In this document: positions 41,080-50,673 of the stretch, one piece after another
Position numbering within the stretch: position 1 is the stretch's first letter
Layout of the letters: every line of letters starts with the position of its first letter
From: Devosia ginsengisoli
GTDB lineage: Bacteria; Pseudomonadota; Alphaproteobacteria; Rhizobiales; Devosiaceae
Length of the DNA: 64,000 nt
Assembly (NCBI RefSeq): GCF_024707105.1
Contig: NZ_JANQAJ010000005.1
Location: 1 to 64,000 of the forward strand
Direction of reading: 5' to 3'
The notes under the pieces: model-generated
Databases searched by the model: none
What the model was told of the DNA's origin: nothing
The model's input: the letters and a program-made list of their open reading frames with translations, nothing else
Translations under genes and position numbers: made by a program

Positions 41080-42006
41080 CTAAACAGCTCGATCAGGGAA
41101 TTCGTCACCGCGCTGACTGATTGAGTTCCAAAACTTTTCGACAATGGGCCGTTCGCGCCGGGCCCGGCGATAGAGCCGGACCTCGACTTCGAGCTGCCAG
41201 CGCGCGCCGCCGGCGGGTAGCAGGGTTCCCTTGGCCAATTGCTCGCCGATACGGTTCTGCGGCATCCAGCTGATGCCATTGCCATGGATCAGCAAACCCA
41301 GCAGGTTCTCGCCATTGGTGCCGGCAAAGGCCCGGACCGTGGGGGGATGCAGGCGCTCGATCAGCATATCCACCATATGGCCGATATAGGAGCCGGGCAG
41401 TCGCGCAAGATAGGGCATGGGCTCGATGCCTTCCCGGTCGAGGCTGAAAAGGGGCTCGCGCCCATTGGCGCTGGGCGCGCTGACCGGAACGATCTGCTCG
41501 AGGCCCAGAACACGGAAATCGAATTCGGGCCGGTCGAACACGGTGGGGATTTCGGGGGAGCAATAGCTCAGGAAGAAATCGACCTGGCCCTGCTGCAGGG
41601 CAATGCCGTCTTCGCTCCAGCTGCGCGAGGAGAGCATCAGCGGGATGATCTCCGACATTAACGTCTTCTTGCGCGTGATCCATTGCGGATAGAAGGACTG
41701 GGCAAGGCTGCTGGCCGACGAGAACATGACCTCGTTCTGGCCCTTGCCTTCAAGCTGGGCCGCATTTTCCAGCGCCAGGCGCACGCTTTCGGCAATGGCC
41801 TCGCTGTCGCGATAGAGCTGCTCGCCAAGGGGCGTCAGCGTCACCGGCAAATGCTTGCGCTGGACCAGCTCACCCCCGAACACCCGCTCCAGCGAGCGGA
41901 TGCGCTTGGAAAAGGCCGACTGGCTGATGCTGCGCCGCCGCGCCGACAGGCTGAAACTGCGCGTCTCCACAAGCGTGCGGAAGTCCTCGATCCAATTCAG
42001 GTCCAT
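41080..42006 (-). CDS. LysR-family transcriptional regulator
   Basis: The 308-aa protein has the LysR N-terminal winged helix-turn-helix (DFRTLVETRSFSLSARRRSI, then SQSAFSKRIRSLERVFGGEL) and the effector-binding domain (SSASSLAQSFYPQWITRKK through the LPAGGARWQLEVEVRLYR region). It is divergent from the MmgE/PrpD and peptide-transporter operon, with palindromes between, and so is probably its regulator. The inducer is unknown. Confidence 0.92.
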   Translation of the reverse strand: MDLNWIEDFRTLVETRSFSLSARRRSISQSAFSKRIRSLERVFGGELVQRKHLPVTLTPLGEQLYRDSEAIAESVRLALENAAQLEGKGQNEVMFSSASSLAQSFYPQWITRKKTLMSEIIPLMLSSRSWSEDGIALQQGQVDFFLSYCSPEIPTVFDRPEFDFRVLGLEQIVPVSAPSANGREPLFSLDREGIEPMPYLARLPGSYIGHMVDMLIERLHPPTVRAFAGTNGENLLGLLIHGNGISWMPQNRIGEQLAKGTLLPAGGARWQLEVEVRLYRRARRERPIVEKFWNSISQRGDEFPDRAV

Positions 42007-42036
42007 GCCGAGTTCAGGTCCACCTATGCACTTTTT

Positions 42037-42060
42037 GGAATAACACTATTCCATATATGG
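42037..42060. promoter_or_regulatory. Palindromes between the LysR gene and the PrpD/transporter operon
   Basis: GGAATA (42037-42042) and TATTCC (42047-42052) form a perfect 6-bp inverted repeat with a 4-bp loop, overlapping the palindrome CCATATATGG (42051-42060). They lie 30-55 bp from the LysR start, as expected for a LysR-type recognition site and activation site. Binding is inference. Confidence 0.5.
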
Positions 42061-42133
42061 GTTGGTACCCAGGGGCAAACCCACGCTAGGCTTTTTCTCC
42101 AAGCTGCATTCCGCTGGAGAAAAAGTTCTATCA

Positions 42134-43513
42134 ATGCCCCCCTGGACCGAAATGGCCTCGCCCGACACTGCCAGCGAAATTGTACCGATGGCCGATTATG
42201 CGGCTGGAGCGCTGGCCCTCACCTTGCCGGACGCCGTGGTCGAGAAAGCCAAACACCATATCCTGGATACGCTCTGCGCCATGATCACCGGGGTGCATCT
42301 GGATGTGGGCAAGATGGCGCTTTCTTATTCCACGACGCTGGGTACGGTGGACGGCGCCAGCGTCGTGGGCAGTCCGCGTCTGCTGCATCCGGCCGATGCG
42401 GCCATGATCAACGGCATCATCGCCCATGCCGACGAGACTGACGACAGCCACCCCGCCGCCATCGGGCATCCCGGCTGCGCTATCGTGCCGGCGGCGCTGG
42501 CGGCGGCCGAGCACAATGGCCGCTCGGGCGCCGATTTCCTCAAGGCCGTGGCGCTGGGCTACGACTATTATGCCCGCATGAACCTGGCTCTGGGTCCCAA
42601 CCACATCTATGCCCGTGGTCACGGCCCCTATTCCATCGGCGGTAGCTGGGGCGCGGCCGCGGCGGCCGGGGCACTCTATGGGATCGACCGGGAGCGGATG
42701 CGTTATGTCTTCTCAAACGTCGCGCAGCAGACCTCGGGCATCGCCACCTGGATGCGCGATGTCGACCACATGGAAAAGGCCTTCCATTTCGGCGGCCTGC
42801 CGGCGCGCAATGGCGTCGCCGCCGCCTCGATGATTGCCCATGGCTTCAACGGCACCGACGACGTCATGCATGGCCGCGGCAATTTCATGGATGCATTCTC
42901 CGACGCGCCGCGGCGTGCGCTTCTCACCGACGGACTGGGGTCGCGCTTCGAGATCATGCTGACCAATATCAAGAAATGGTGCGTCGGCTCGCCCATCCAG
43001 GCGGCGCTGGATTCCCTCGAATATCTCATGGAACACGAAGACGTCAGCCGGGACAATGTGATCTCGATGGAGGCTTTTTTGCCCAGCCACGTGGTCGATG
43101 TGGTTGAGGATCGCGGTGTTCCCGACATCAATTGCCGGCATTGCCTGGCCCTGATGCTGGTCGATGACGGCTTCGGCTTCCATGCCTCGCACGATTATTC
43201 CCGCCTCACCGATCCGGCGGTCGTGGCGATGAAGGCCAAAATCGCCCTTCTGCCCTCCGACGAGCTGGCCGAGGCCAGGCCGATCCGCCAGGCCATCGTG
43301 CGGGCGCGGCTTGCCGACGGCCGCCAGGTCGAGCGGCGAACCTATGCGGTCAGGGGCGTGGTGGAACATCCCATGGAGCGCCCGGACATCATCCTCAAGG
43401 CGCGCGATCTCGTCGGTCCGATCCTGGGCGAACGGACCGACGCCCTCCTCGAAACCATCTTCGGGCTTGAGGACATCCCGGATATCCGGGCCCTCCGGCT
43501 TTTCCTCCAATAG
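42134..43513 (+). CDS. MmgE/PrpD-family protein
   Basis: The 459-aa protein belongs to the MmgE/PrpD fold: N-terminal helical domain (LDTLCAMITGVHLDVG), the HADETDDSHPAAIGHPG region, the GSWGAAAAAGALYGID segment and the C-terminal lid (IKKWCVGSPIQAALDSLEYL). Members include 2-methylcitrate dehydratase, cis-aconitate decarboxylase and the iminodisuccinate epimerase of Agrobacterium. The exact reaction cannot be read from the sequence. The start at 42134 has GGAG upstream; 42152 is also possible. It is the first gene of the unit with the peptide-type ABC transporter, so the imported compound is probably processed by it. Confidence 0.88.
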   Translation: MPPWTEMASPDTASEIVPMADYAAGALALTLPDAVVEKAKHHILDTLCAMITGVHLDVGKMALSYSTTLGTVDGASVVGSPRLLHPADAAMINGIIAHADETDDSHPAAIGHPGCAIVPAALAAAEHNGRSGADFLKAVALGYDYYARMNLALGPNHIYARGHGPYSIGGSWGAAAAAGALYGIDRERMRYVFSNVAQQTSGIATWMRDVDHMEKAFHFGGLPARNGVAAASMIAHGFNGTDDVMHGRGNFMDAFSDAPRRALLTDGLGSRFEIMLTNIKKWCVGSPIQAALDSLEYLMEHEDVSRDNVISMEAFLPSHVVDVVEDRGVPDINCRHCLALMLVDDGFGFHASHDYSRLTDPAVVAMKAKIALLPSDELAEARPIRQAIVRARLADGRQVERRTYAVRGVVEHPMERPDIILKARDLVGPILGERTDALLETIFGLEDIPDIRALRLFLQ

Positions 43514-43538
43514 ATTGACATAGAGAAAGGTGCCCACG

Positions 43539-45140
43539 ATGTCATTTCTAGACTCTTCTCGCATGTATCTGGCGCGAACCGCCACAAGCCTGGTTCTGCT
43601 CGCTGCGCTCGGGGCTGCCCCGGTCCTGGCGCAGGAACTGGTCATGGGCATGGCGTCCGCCCCCACCTCCATCGATCCCCATTTCCACGCCAACAGTTCC
43701 AACATTTCCATGACTGGCCAGGTCTTCGAGGGCCTGACCTGGAAGGACGAGTTCATGCAGCCTCATGCCAGCCTGGCGGAAAGCTGGGACGTGACCGAGG
43801 ATGGCGTGTGGACCTTCCACCTGCGCCAGGGCGTGACCTTCCACAACGGCGAGCCCTTCACCGCCGATGACGTGGTGTTCACCTTCGACCGCCTGCCCAC
43901 CATCACCGACAGCCCCAGCCCTTTCACCGCCCGGCTGGCCGATATCGAATCCTACCGCGCCATCGACGAGCACACGCTCGAAGTCGTCACCAAGGGCGCG
44001 GCCCCGAACCTGCCGATCAACCTGGCTGATGTGCAGATCGTTTCGCGCGCCGTGGGCGAGGGCAAGACCACCGATGACTACGTCACCGGCGAAGCCATGA
44101 TCGGCACCGGCCCCTACAAATTCGTGTCGGCGCGGATCGGGGAAGTCTACGAATTCGCCCGCAATGACGATTATTGGGGCGAAACGCCGGCGTGGGAAAC
44201 GGTCACGCAGCGCGTCATCGGCTCCGACCCGGCCCGCGTCGCCGCGCTGCTGTCGGGCGATGTCGATCTGATCTCGGACGTGCCGGTCACCGACTTCTCC
44301 ACCATCGAAGCCAACCCCGACATGCGCCTGTGGTCGACCGGGACCAGCAGCATCGCCTTCATCGCCATCGACGTCGAGCATGAAAAGCCCATTCCGGGCC
44401 AGGCGACCGACCTCGCCGGCAATGACCTGCCGGTCAACCCGATGCTGGACCAGCGCGTGCGCCACGCCCTCTCCATGGCCATCGACCGTGTGGGGCTGGT
44501 GGAACGCGGGCTCAGCAACGATGCCTATCCGGCTAGCCAATTGGTGCCCGAGGGCATGTTCGGCTTCAATCCCGACATTCCGGTGGAGCCTTTCGATCTA
44601 GAAGGCGCCAAGGCGCTTTTGGCTGAAGCGGGCTATCCCGACGGCTTCAAGGTGGTGCTTTCGACTTCCAATGATGACACGATGCGCGCCCGGTCCATCC
44701 AGGCGGTGGCTCAGATGTGGACCCGCGCCGGCGTGCAGACCACGGTGGAAACCATGCCGCACGCAGTCTTCATCCCCAAGACCAATGACTTCGAATATGC
44801 CCATATGATCCACTCCTGGGGCACTTCGACCGGCGAGGCGGCCTATACCCTGCGCGGAATCGCCGGCACCCGTGACCATGAGCATGGCATCGGCACCTCC
44901 AATCGCGGCCGCTATTCCAACCCGGAAGTCGATGCCATGGTGACCGAAGCATCCTCCACAGTGGACGATGCCGCACGCGAAGAGCTGCTGCGGCGTGCCA
45001 TGGCCATCGTGGTCGCCGAGGACTATGGGTTGATCCCGCTCTACAACCGCAAGGCGACCTGGGCCTCCAACGCCTCGGTGGTCTATACGCCCTCGCGGGC
45101 CAATGTGAGCAACGCGCTCTTCGCCCGCCCGGCTGAGTAG
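43539..45140 (+). CDS. ABC transporter substrate-binding protein, family 5 (peptide/opine type)
   Basis: The 533-aa protein has a signal peptide (about residues 1-31, ending PVLAQE) and the SBP_bac_5 pattern: VMGMASAPTSIDPHF near the start, GVWTFHLRQGVTFHNGEPF, AIDRVGLVERGLSNDAYPAS, and LLAEAGYPDGFKVVL. It captures the ligand in the periplasm for the DppBCDF-like permease that follows. Start 43539 is chosen over a GTG nine bases before. A strong hairpin separates it from the permease genes, which would make the binding protein the most abundant part. Confidence 0.93.
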   Translation: MSFLDSSRMYLARTATSLVLLAALGAAPVLAQELVMGMASAPTSIDPHFHANSSNISMTGQVFEGLTWKDEFMQPHASLAESWDVTEDGVWTFHLRQGVTFHNGEPFTADDVVFTFDRLPTITDSPSPFTARLADIESYRAIDEHTLEVVTKGAAPNLPINLADVQIVSRAVGEGKTTDDYVTGEAMIGTGPYKFVSARIGEVYEFARNDDYWGETPAWETVTQRVIGSDPARVAALLSGDVDLISDVPVTDFSTIEANPDMRLWSTGTSSIAFIAIDVEHEKPIPGQATDLAGNDLPVNPMLDQRVRHALSMAIDRVGLVERGLSNDAYPASQLVPEGMFGFNPDIPVEPFDLEGAKALLAEAGYPDGFKVVLSTSNDDTMRARSIQAVAQMWTRAGVQTTVETMPHAVFIPKTNDFEYAHMIHSWGTSTGEAAYTLRGIAGTRDHEHGIGTSNRGRYSNPEVDAMVTEASSTVDDAAREELLRRAMAIVVAEDYGLIPLYNRKATWASNASVVYTPSRANVSNALFARPAE

Positions 45141-45148
45141 CGCCAATC

Positions 45149-45180
45149 GGGGCAGGGCGTCGCAGGACGCCCGCCCCTTT
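45149..45180 (+). terminator. Strong hairpin between substrate-binding and permease genes
   Basis: GGGGC-A-GGGCGTC pairs with GACGCCC-GCCCC around a GCAG loop, followed by only TTT. The 12-bp GC stem with a one-base bulge and short T tract suggests a partial (read-through) terminator or 3'-stabilising element that lets the binding protein be made in excess over the permease. Confidence 0.75.
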
Positions 45181-45215
45181 CACCCCCTCTTGCGACCGGC
45201 AAGCGAAGGCACGTC

Positions 45216-46190
45216 ATGACCGAAATGATCATCCGCAGACTGCTGCAGTCTGTCGTGACGCTGCTGGTTCTGAGCTTCATCACCTTTGCCGGCATCTACT
45301 TGATCGGCAATCCCATGGAAGTGCTGGCCGATGAATCGGCCACAGCGGCGCAGATCCAGGCCGCCACCGAAAGGCTCGGGCTCGACCAGCCACTCTGGGT
45401 GCAATATTGGCACTATATGGAACGGCTCTTTGCGGGTGACTTCGGCCGCTCCTATGTCACCAGCCTGCCCGTCTCCACCATGATCCTGCAGCGCCTGCCC
45501 GCCACGCTGGAAATGACCGTCATTTCGCTACTCATCTCGGTTGGTATCGGCCTGCCGCTGGGAGTTGTCGCCGGGGTATTTCCCAAAAGCCGTTGGTCGC
45601 GTGGCGGAAGCGTGCTGTCGGTGTTGGGATTCAGCCTGCCCAATTTCTGGTTCGGCCTCATGCTGCTGCTCTGCCTTGCCGTGTGGTTTCCCATCCTCCC
45701 CGCCATCGGCCGGGGCCAGACGGTCGAGGTCAACGGCGTAGCCTGGAGCTTCCTGACCCGGGACGGGCTGGCGCATCTGGCCATGCCGGCCCTGACCCTG
45801 GCCATCGGCAACATGGCGCTGATGTTCCGGCTGGCAAAGTCGGGCATGCAGGAAGTCATGCTGCTCGACTATATCAAGCTGGCGCGCATCAAGGGTCTGC
45901 CCTCGCGCCGTATTGTAGTTGTCCACGCCCTGCGCAATGTGATGATCCCGATCATCACCATTATCGGGCTAGAGATCGGCGGCCTGATCGCCGGCTCCAT
46001 CATCACCGAAACCGTCTTCGCATGGCCCGGCATCGGCAAGCTGCTGATCGATTCCATCAACATGCTCGACCGGCCCGTGGTCGTCGCCTACATGCTCATC
46101 TTCACCTTCACCTTCGTGCTCATCAACCTCATCGTTGACATCTGCTACATCGTGCTCGACCCGCGGACCCGCGAGGCGCTGCAAGGATGA
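45216..46190 (+). CDS. Peptide-type ABC transporter permease (DppB-like)
   Basis: The 324-aa protein has six hydrophobic segments, an N-terminal TM (LLQSVVTLLVLSFITFAGIY), the large periplasmic loop of DppB and the EAA motif region (KLARIKGLPSRRIVVVHALR). The start has a conventional context after an AGGCACGTC stretch. The gene overlaps the next (DppC-like) by 4 bp (ATGA). Confidence 0.93.
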   Translation: MTEMIIRRLLQSVVTLLVLSFITFAGIYLIGNPMEVLADESATAAQIQAATERLGLDQPLWVQYWHYMERLFAGDFGRSYVTSLPVSTMILQRLPATLEMTVISLLISVGIGLPLGVVAGVFPKSRWSRGGSVLSVLGFSLPNFWFGLMLLLCLAVWFPILPAIGRGQTVEVNGVAWSFLTRDGLAHLAMPALTLAIGNMALMFRLAKSGMQEVMLLDYIKLARIKGLPSRRIVVVHALRNVMIPIITIIGLEIGGLIAGSIITETVFAWPGIGKLLIDSINMLDRPVVVAYMLIFTFTFVLINLIVDICYIVLDPRTREALQG

Positions 46191-47098
46191 CATCCACTCC
46201 TCTCGCTCGCCCCACCATGCGCTTTTCCGAGCGGCCGTTGGGCCGGTTCTGGCGCGAATATTCCCAGAGCCATGCCGCTGTCTTCGGTCTGGTCATGACC
46301 CTGATCCTGATCGCTGTCGCGTTCCTTGCGCCCCTCATCGCGCCGCAAGACCCATACGACCTGATGCAGGTCGATTTCATGGACAGCGAACTGCCGCCCG
46401 GGGCCATAGGCGGAGCGGGGCAGACCTATGTGCTGGGCACGGACGCCAATGGGCGCGACATGCTCTCGGCCCTCTTATTCGGGTTGCGGGCCAGCTTCAT
46501 GGTGGCGCTGTCGAGCCTGGGCATCGCGCTGGTCTTCGGCACGTTGATGGGGCTGGTCTCGGCCTATGCGGGACGCTGGGTGGATTCGCTCATCATGCGC
46601 ATCGTCGACATCCAGATGAGCTTTCCCACCATTCTCGTCGCCATGATGCTGATGGTGACCTTCGGGCGCGGCATCGACAAGACCATCTTTGCGCTGGCCG
46701 TGGTGCAATGGGCCTATTTCGCCCGCAATGTCCGTGCCTCGGCCCTAGTCGAGCGGAGCCGCGAATATGTGCTGGCGGCCCAATTGGCGCAGGTTCCCAC
46801 CTTCCGCATCCTGTGGCGCCATATACTGCCCAATTGCCTGCCGCCGCTGATGGTCATCGCCTCGATCCAGCTTGCCTCGGCGGTGTCGATCGAAGCGTCC
46901 CTGTCCTTTCTGGGGCTGGGCATGCCGGTCACGCAGCCTTCGCTGGGCATGCTGATCTCCAATGGCTTCGGCTATCTTCTGGGCGGCAAATACTGGATCA
47001 GCGTTGCGCCCGGCATCGCGCTGGGCCTTACCGTCTTCTCCCTCAGCCTCATGTCGGACCGGCTGCGCGACATGTTCAACCCGAGGCTGAAGCGATGA
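46187..47098 (+). CDS. Peptide-type ABC transporter permease (DppC-like)
   Basis: The 303-aa protein has an N-terminal TM (AVFGLVMTLILIAVAFLAPL), the OppC/DppC extended N-terminus and the EAA loop (SREYVLAAQLAQVPTFRIL). It pairs with the DppB-like subunit to form the membrane channel. It starts and ends in ATGA overlaps with its neighbours, so translation of all transporter genes is coupled. Confidence 0.93.
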   Translation: MTSTPLARPTMRFSERPLGRFWREYSQSHAAVFGLVMTLILIAVAFLAPLIAPQDPYDLMQVDFMDSELPPGAIGGAGQTYVLGTDANGRDMLSALLFGLRASFMVALSSLGIALVFGTLMGLVSAYAGRWVDSLIMRIVDIQMSFPTILVAMMLMVTFGRGIDKTIFALAVVQWAYFARNVRASALVERSREYVLAAQLAQVPTFRILWRHILPNCLPPLMVIASIQLASAVSIEASLSFLGLGMPVTQPSLGMLISNGFGYLLGGKYWISVAPGIALGLTVFSLSLMSDRLRDMFNPRLKR

Positions 47099-48096
47099 AC
47101 CGGCCCCTGCTCGAAGTCCGCAACCTGCAGACGCATTTTCTCACCAGCATGGGCGCGATCCGCGCCGTCGACGATGTGAGCTTCTCCCTGCAGCGTGGCG
47201 AGGTTTTGGGCCTGGTCGGCGAATCCGGCTCGGGCAAGACCATTACCGGCTATTCGATTCTGGGCGTGGTGGACGAGCCGGGCCGGATCGTGGGCGGCGA
47301 GATCGTGCTCCGCGATACCGAGGATGGCGAGGTGGTGCTCAATCATCTGGGCGAAAAGCAGCTTCGGCGCCTGCGCGGCAACCGCATCGCGATGATCATG
47401 CAGGACCCGATGATGTCGCTCAATCCGTCGCTGCGCATCGGCACCCAGCTCGTCGAGACAGTCCTGGCTCATCGCCAGGCGTCGCGGTCCGAGGCGGAGC
47501 GCCGCGCCGTGGACGTGATGCGCCGGGTCGGCATTCCCGATCCCGAGCAGCGCATGCAGGCTTTTCCGCATGAATTCTCCGGCGGTATGCGGCAGCGCGT
47601 TGCCATCGCCATTGCGTTGATCAACGAGCCGGACCTGATCATCGCCGACGAGCCGACCACTGCCTTGGACGTCACCACGCAGGTGCAGATCCTATCCGAG
47701 GTGCAGAAGCTGGCGCGCGAGACCGGCACGGCCTGGATCTGGATCACCCATGATCTGGCGGTGGTCGCGGGCCTGGCCCAGCACATCGCCGTCATGTATG
47801 CAGGCAAGGTGGTGGAGTTCGGCGCCACCGAAGACCTGCTAGACCATCCCCGCCACCCCTATACGCGCGGACTGATCGCCTCCATTCCCGGCGAGGGCGA
47901 ACTGGCGGCGGACCGCCGTTTGCACCAGATTCCCGGCAATACACCATCGCTGCTCAACCTGCCCGAAGGCTGCGCCTTTCGCACTCGCTGCGACCGGGCC
48001 GGCGCGCAATGCGACATCCAGCCCATGCTGGAAACCAGTTCCGCCGGGGATCGCGCCCTGCGCTGTTGGCACCCATTGGAAGGGCAATCACCATGA
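47095..48096 (+). CDS. Peptide-type ABC transporter ATPase (DppD-like)
   Basis: The 333-aa ATPase has Walker A GESGSGKT, the Q-loop (MIMQDPMMSLNPSL), signature FSGGMRQR, Walker B LIIADEPT and H-loop WITHDLAV. The C-terminal oligopeptide-ATPase extension (HPYTRGL, then GCAFRTRC with Cys residues) is present. It starts in an ATGA overlap with the DppC-like gene. Confidence 0.95.
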   Translation: MNRPLLEVRNLQTHFLTSMGAIRAVDDVSFSLQRGEVLGLVGESGSGKTITGYSILGVVDEPGRIVGGEIVLRDTEDGEVVLNHLGEKQLRRLRGNRIAMIMQDPMMSLNPSLRIGTQLVETVLAHRQASRSEAERRAVDVMRRVGIPDPEQRMQAFPHEFSGGMRQRVAIAIALINEPDLIIADEPTTALDVTTQVQILSEVQKLARETGTAWIWITHDLAVVAGLAQHIAVMYAGKVVEFGATEDLLDHPRHPYTRGLIASIPGEGELAADRRLHQIPGNTPSLLNLPEGCAFRTRCDRAGAQCDIQPMLETSSAGDRALRCWHPLEGQSP

Positions 48097-49097
48097 CGCC
48101 CGATGCAAAAATCGAGACCCTGCTCGAAATGCAGGGCATCGAGCATGTCTTTGGCCGCCGCGAGGACTGGGTCGACAAGGGCGTCCGGCTGATCCGCGGC
48201 AAGCGGACCGCCCCGGCGCGCGTCCGGGCCCTCAACGGCGTCGATCTCACGCTGGGCAAAGGGGAGGTTCTGGGCATTGCCGGTGAATCGGGGTGCGGCA
48301 AATCCACATTAGGTCGCGCCATGGTCGGTCTGATGCATCCTACAGGCGGCAGCGTGACCTATCGCGGTCAGCCGGTGATGCGCGGGCGCCGGCCGCTCCA
48401 CCTCAAATTGCAGATGATCTTCCAGGATTCAGGCTCCGTCCTCAATCCCCGCCTAAGGGTCAAGGAACTGATCGGGGAAGGGCCGATCCTGCATGGATTG
48501 CTGGCGCGCCGCGACCTGGAAGACTTCGTGGCCGACCAGCTCGAAACGGTTGGCATGGCCCCTGATGTCATGAACCGCTATCCGCATCAGTTCTCGGGCG
48601 GGCAGCGCCAGCGCATCAATGTCGCCCGTGTCCTGGCCCTCCGGCCGGAAACCATCGTCTGCGACGAATCGGTGGCTGCGCTCGACGTCTCCATTCAAGC
48701 ACAAATCCTCAACCTCTTCATGGACCTCAAGGACAGGTTCGGCCTCACCTACGCCTTCATCAGCCACGACCTGGGCGTGCTCCGCCATATCTCGGATCGC
48801 ATCATGGTGATGTATCTGGGCCGGGTGGTGGAGGAAGGGCCGGCCGCCGAAGTCTTCGCCAATCCGCGCCATCCCTATACGCGCGCGCTTCTCGAAAACG
48901 CCCCCCGGCTCTCGCGTCGCAACCAGATCTTTCAGGCTGTACCCGGCGAGGTGCCCTCGCCCCTCAACATGCCCAGCGGCTGCGCCTTCCACACGCGCTG
49001 CGCGCTGCGGCGACCGGAATGCAGCCTTTCCGTTCCAAACCTGATGGGCACGGGGGCGCACCGCCATGCCTGCCCTATCGTGGAGGCCGCAGCATGA
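48093..49097 (+). CDS. Peptide-type ABC transporter ATPase (DppF-like)
   Basis: The 334-aa ATPase has Walker A GESGCGKST, signature FSGGQRQR, a Walker B that reads TIVCDESVAALDVS (DES in place of the usual DEP), H-loop ISHDLGV and the C-terminal HPYTRALLE and GCAFHTRCALRRPEC extension. It starts in an ATGA overlap with the DppD-like gene and ends in an ATGA overlap with the S41-like gene. The two ATPases form a heterodimer that powers import. Confidence 0.95.
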   Translation: MTPDAKIETLLEMQGIEHVFGRREDWVDKGVRLIRGKRTAPARVRALNGVDLTLGKGEVLGIAGESGCGKSTLGRAMVGLMHPTGGSVTYRGQPVMRGRRPLHLKLQMIFQDSGSVLNPRLRVKELIGEGPILHGLLARRDLEDFVADQLETVGMAPDVMNRYPHQFSGGQRQRINVARVLALRPETIVCDESVAALDVSIQAQILNLFMDLKDRFGLTYAFISHDLGVLRHISDRIMVMYLGRVVEEGPAAEVFANPRHPYTRALLENAPRLSRRNQIFQAVPGEVPSPLNMPSGCAFHTRCALRRPECSLSVPNLMGTGAHRHACPIVEAAA

Positions 49098-50641
49098 GCG
49101 CCGAACGCTGGCATGACACCAATAGCGCCGATCTGATCGGCACCCGGGCGGACCGGGAGCAATTGTTCGAGCATCTGGTGGCCGCGACCCTGCGGCGCCA
49201 GGCCATCTCGCCGGCCAAAAATCGCCTGTTCGACATCGACGTCGCGCGGGACATGGGCAGGCATCGCGATGCCCTCTTGGATGTCACGACGCCGGCCGAG
49301 CTCTGGTATGCGCTCAACCTGCTCTCCAATACGCGCCATGACCGGCATTTGCAGGTGGAGGCGGTGCCCGGTGGCATCGAGCCGCCGCCCGATATCGAAG
49401 TCCGCAAGATCCGCAATTACGGGGCGCTCGACACCAATGGAGCACCGCGCCTGGATATCGAATTGGCCACCGATTTCGGCGGCAACCGGCCCCGAATCTT
49501 CCTTGCCGCCGTAGCGTCCGGCCTGGCGCTCCCGGCTGGTCTGGAGGTCGGGGCAACCCTCATCGCGGTCGATGGCCTGTCCCTTGCCGACTACGTGGCC
49601 AGGATCGAACCCTATCATTGCTACTCGACCCCGACCTTCTTCTGGTACCATCTTCCGCACCACATCGTGCGGCAGGGGAGCGAGCTTCCCGAACATAGCC
49701 AACAGTTGCTGCTCACTTTCGAGACGGGCGCTGGCCCCGTCGATATCACACTACCCTATCGGGATCCCAAATCCTTCATTCCGTCCAGGCCGATCCGCTA
49801 TGCTGGCTGGTCCTGCCTCGGCGAATGGGAAAGTTGCCGCCTGCATCTAGCGCCGGATGCCGCCGTCATCGCCCTCGAATGGCTCGGCTTCGGCCCGACC
49901 CTTTGCGCCGATGTCGATGCGCTGATGGCGCTCTGCATCGAGCAGAATCTGCTTGGCCATGGTCTCATCTTCGACGCCAGCATCAGCCGTGGCGGAGATT
50001 ATGGCGGCTATCTGCTGCGCGTCCTCGCCAAGGTCCGGTTCCGGATCAATCTGGGCGATCTACGACGCTGCGACGCCATTCCTAGCATCGTCGAGGAGGT
50101 GCTGGCCGAGGACGACGGGGCCCTTGCCTCAGGGCGGCTCAATGATGGCCAGGTGACTGCGGTGGGCTGGCGCAAACGCTGGCTGCTCGAGGCGGTGCTG
50201 CCCTCGCTGCCCGAGGGCGGCTCCACTCCCGCCGTGCCCTTCAAATGCGCCCACCAGCCCATGGATGGCGATGGCTGGCTCGAGCCGGCGGTGACCCATT
50301 TCACCGGCCCCATGGTCATGCTGACCATGCCGTTCGGCGGCTCGCATATCGACCAAGTCGCCGCCCAGATCGCCGACAACCAGATGTGCATCGCCCATAT
50401 CGGCATGCCGCTGGGAGGCTTTTCGAAAACCTGGGTTGGCACTGAAACATTGCGTCTGCCCTCGGGTCAGCCCATTGCCGCCTTCCAGTGGAGCTGCGGC
50501 AATACCATCCGCCCCAACGGGGAGGTGCTCGAAAGCAATCCGGCCATGCCGGACCGCCCCTATCCGGTGACGCGCGACAATTTTACGACTCATCACGCCG
50601 ACATGCTCGAACAGGCCTGCGCCCTTTTGGGCCGCGGCTGA
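49094..50641 (+). CDS. S41-peptidase-like protein of the transporter operon
   Basis: The 515-aa protein is coupled to the DppF-like gene by ATGA. Its C-terminal half shows an S41-like pattern: GHGLIFDASISRGGDYGGYL resembles the DxRxNxGG strand, and TMPFGGSHIDQVAAQIADN lies where the catalytic Ser region is expected, followed by IAHIGMPLGGFSKTW. The usual catalytic Ser and Lys cannot be placed with certainty. There is no signal peptide, so it should be cytoplasmic. It may hydrolyse or bind the imported peptide-like ligand; this is inference from context. Confidence 0.6.
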   Translation: MSAERWHDTNSADLIGTRADREQLFEHLVAATLRRQAISPAKNRLFDIDVARDMGRHRDALLDVTTPAELWYALNLLSNTRHDRHLQVEAVPGGIEPPPDIEVRKIRNYGALDTNGAPRLDIELATDFGGNRPRIFLAAVASGLALPAGLEVGATLIAVDGLSLADYVARIEPYHCYSTPTFFWYHLPHHIVRQGSELPEHSQQLLLTFETGAGPVDITLPYRDPKSFIPSRPIRYAGWSCLGEWESCRLHLAPDAAVIALEWLGFGPTLCADVDALMALCIEQNLLGHGLIFDASISRGGDYGGYLLRVLAKVRFRINLGDLRRCDAIPSIVEEVLAEDDGALASGRLNDGQVTAVGWRKRWLLEAVLPSLPEGGSTPAVPFKCAHQPMDGDGWLEPAVTHFTGPMVMLTMPFGGSHIDQVAAQIADNQMCIAHIGMPLGGFSKTWVGTETLRLPSGQPIAAFQWSCGNTIRPNGEVLESNPAMPDRPYPVTRDNFTTHHADMLEQACALLGRG

Positions 50642-50673
50642 ACCTCGCATTCGACGCCATCAGGACCCTTTTC

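Noticed and set aside
46135..48096. 653-codon ORF covering the DppC-like and DppD-like genes
   Set aside because: Only its last 333 codons, from ATG 47095, are real; the rest reads the DppC-like gene out of frame.
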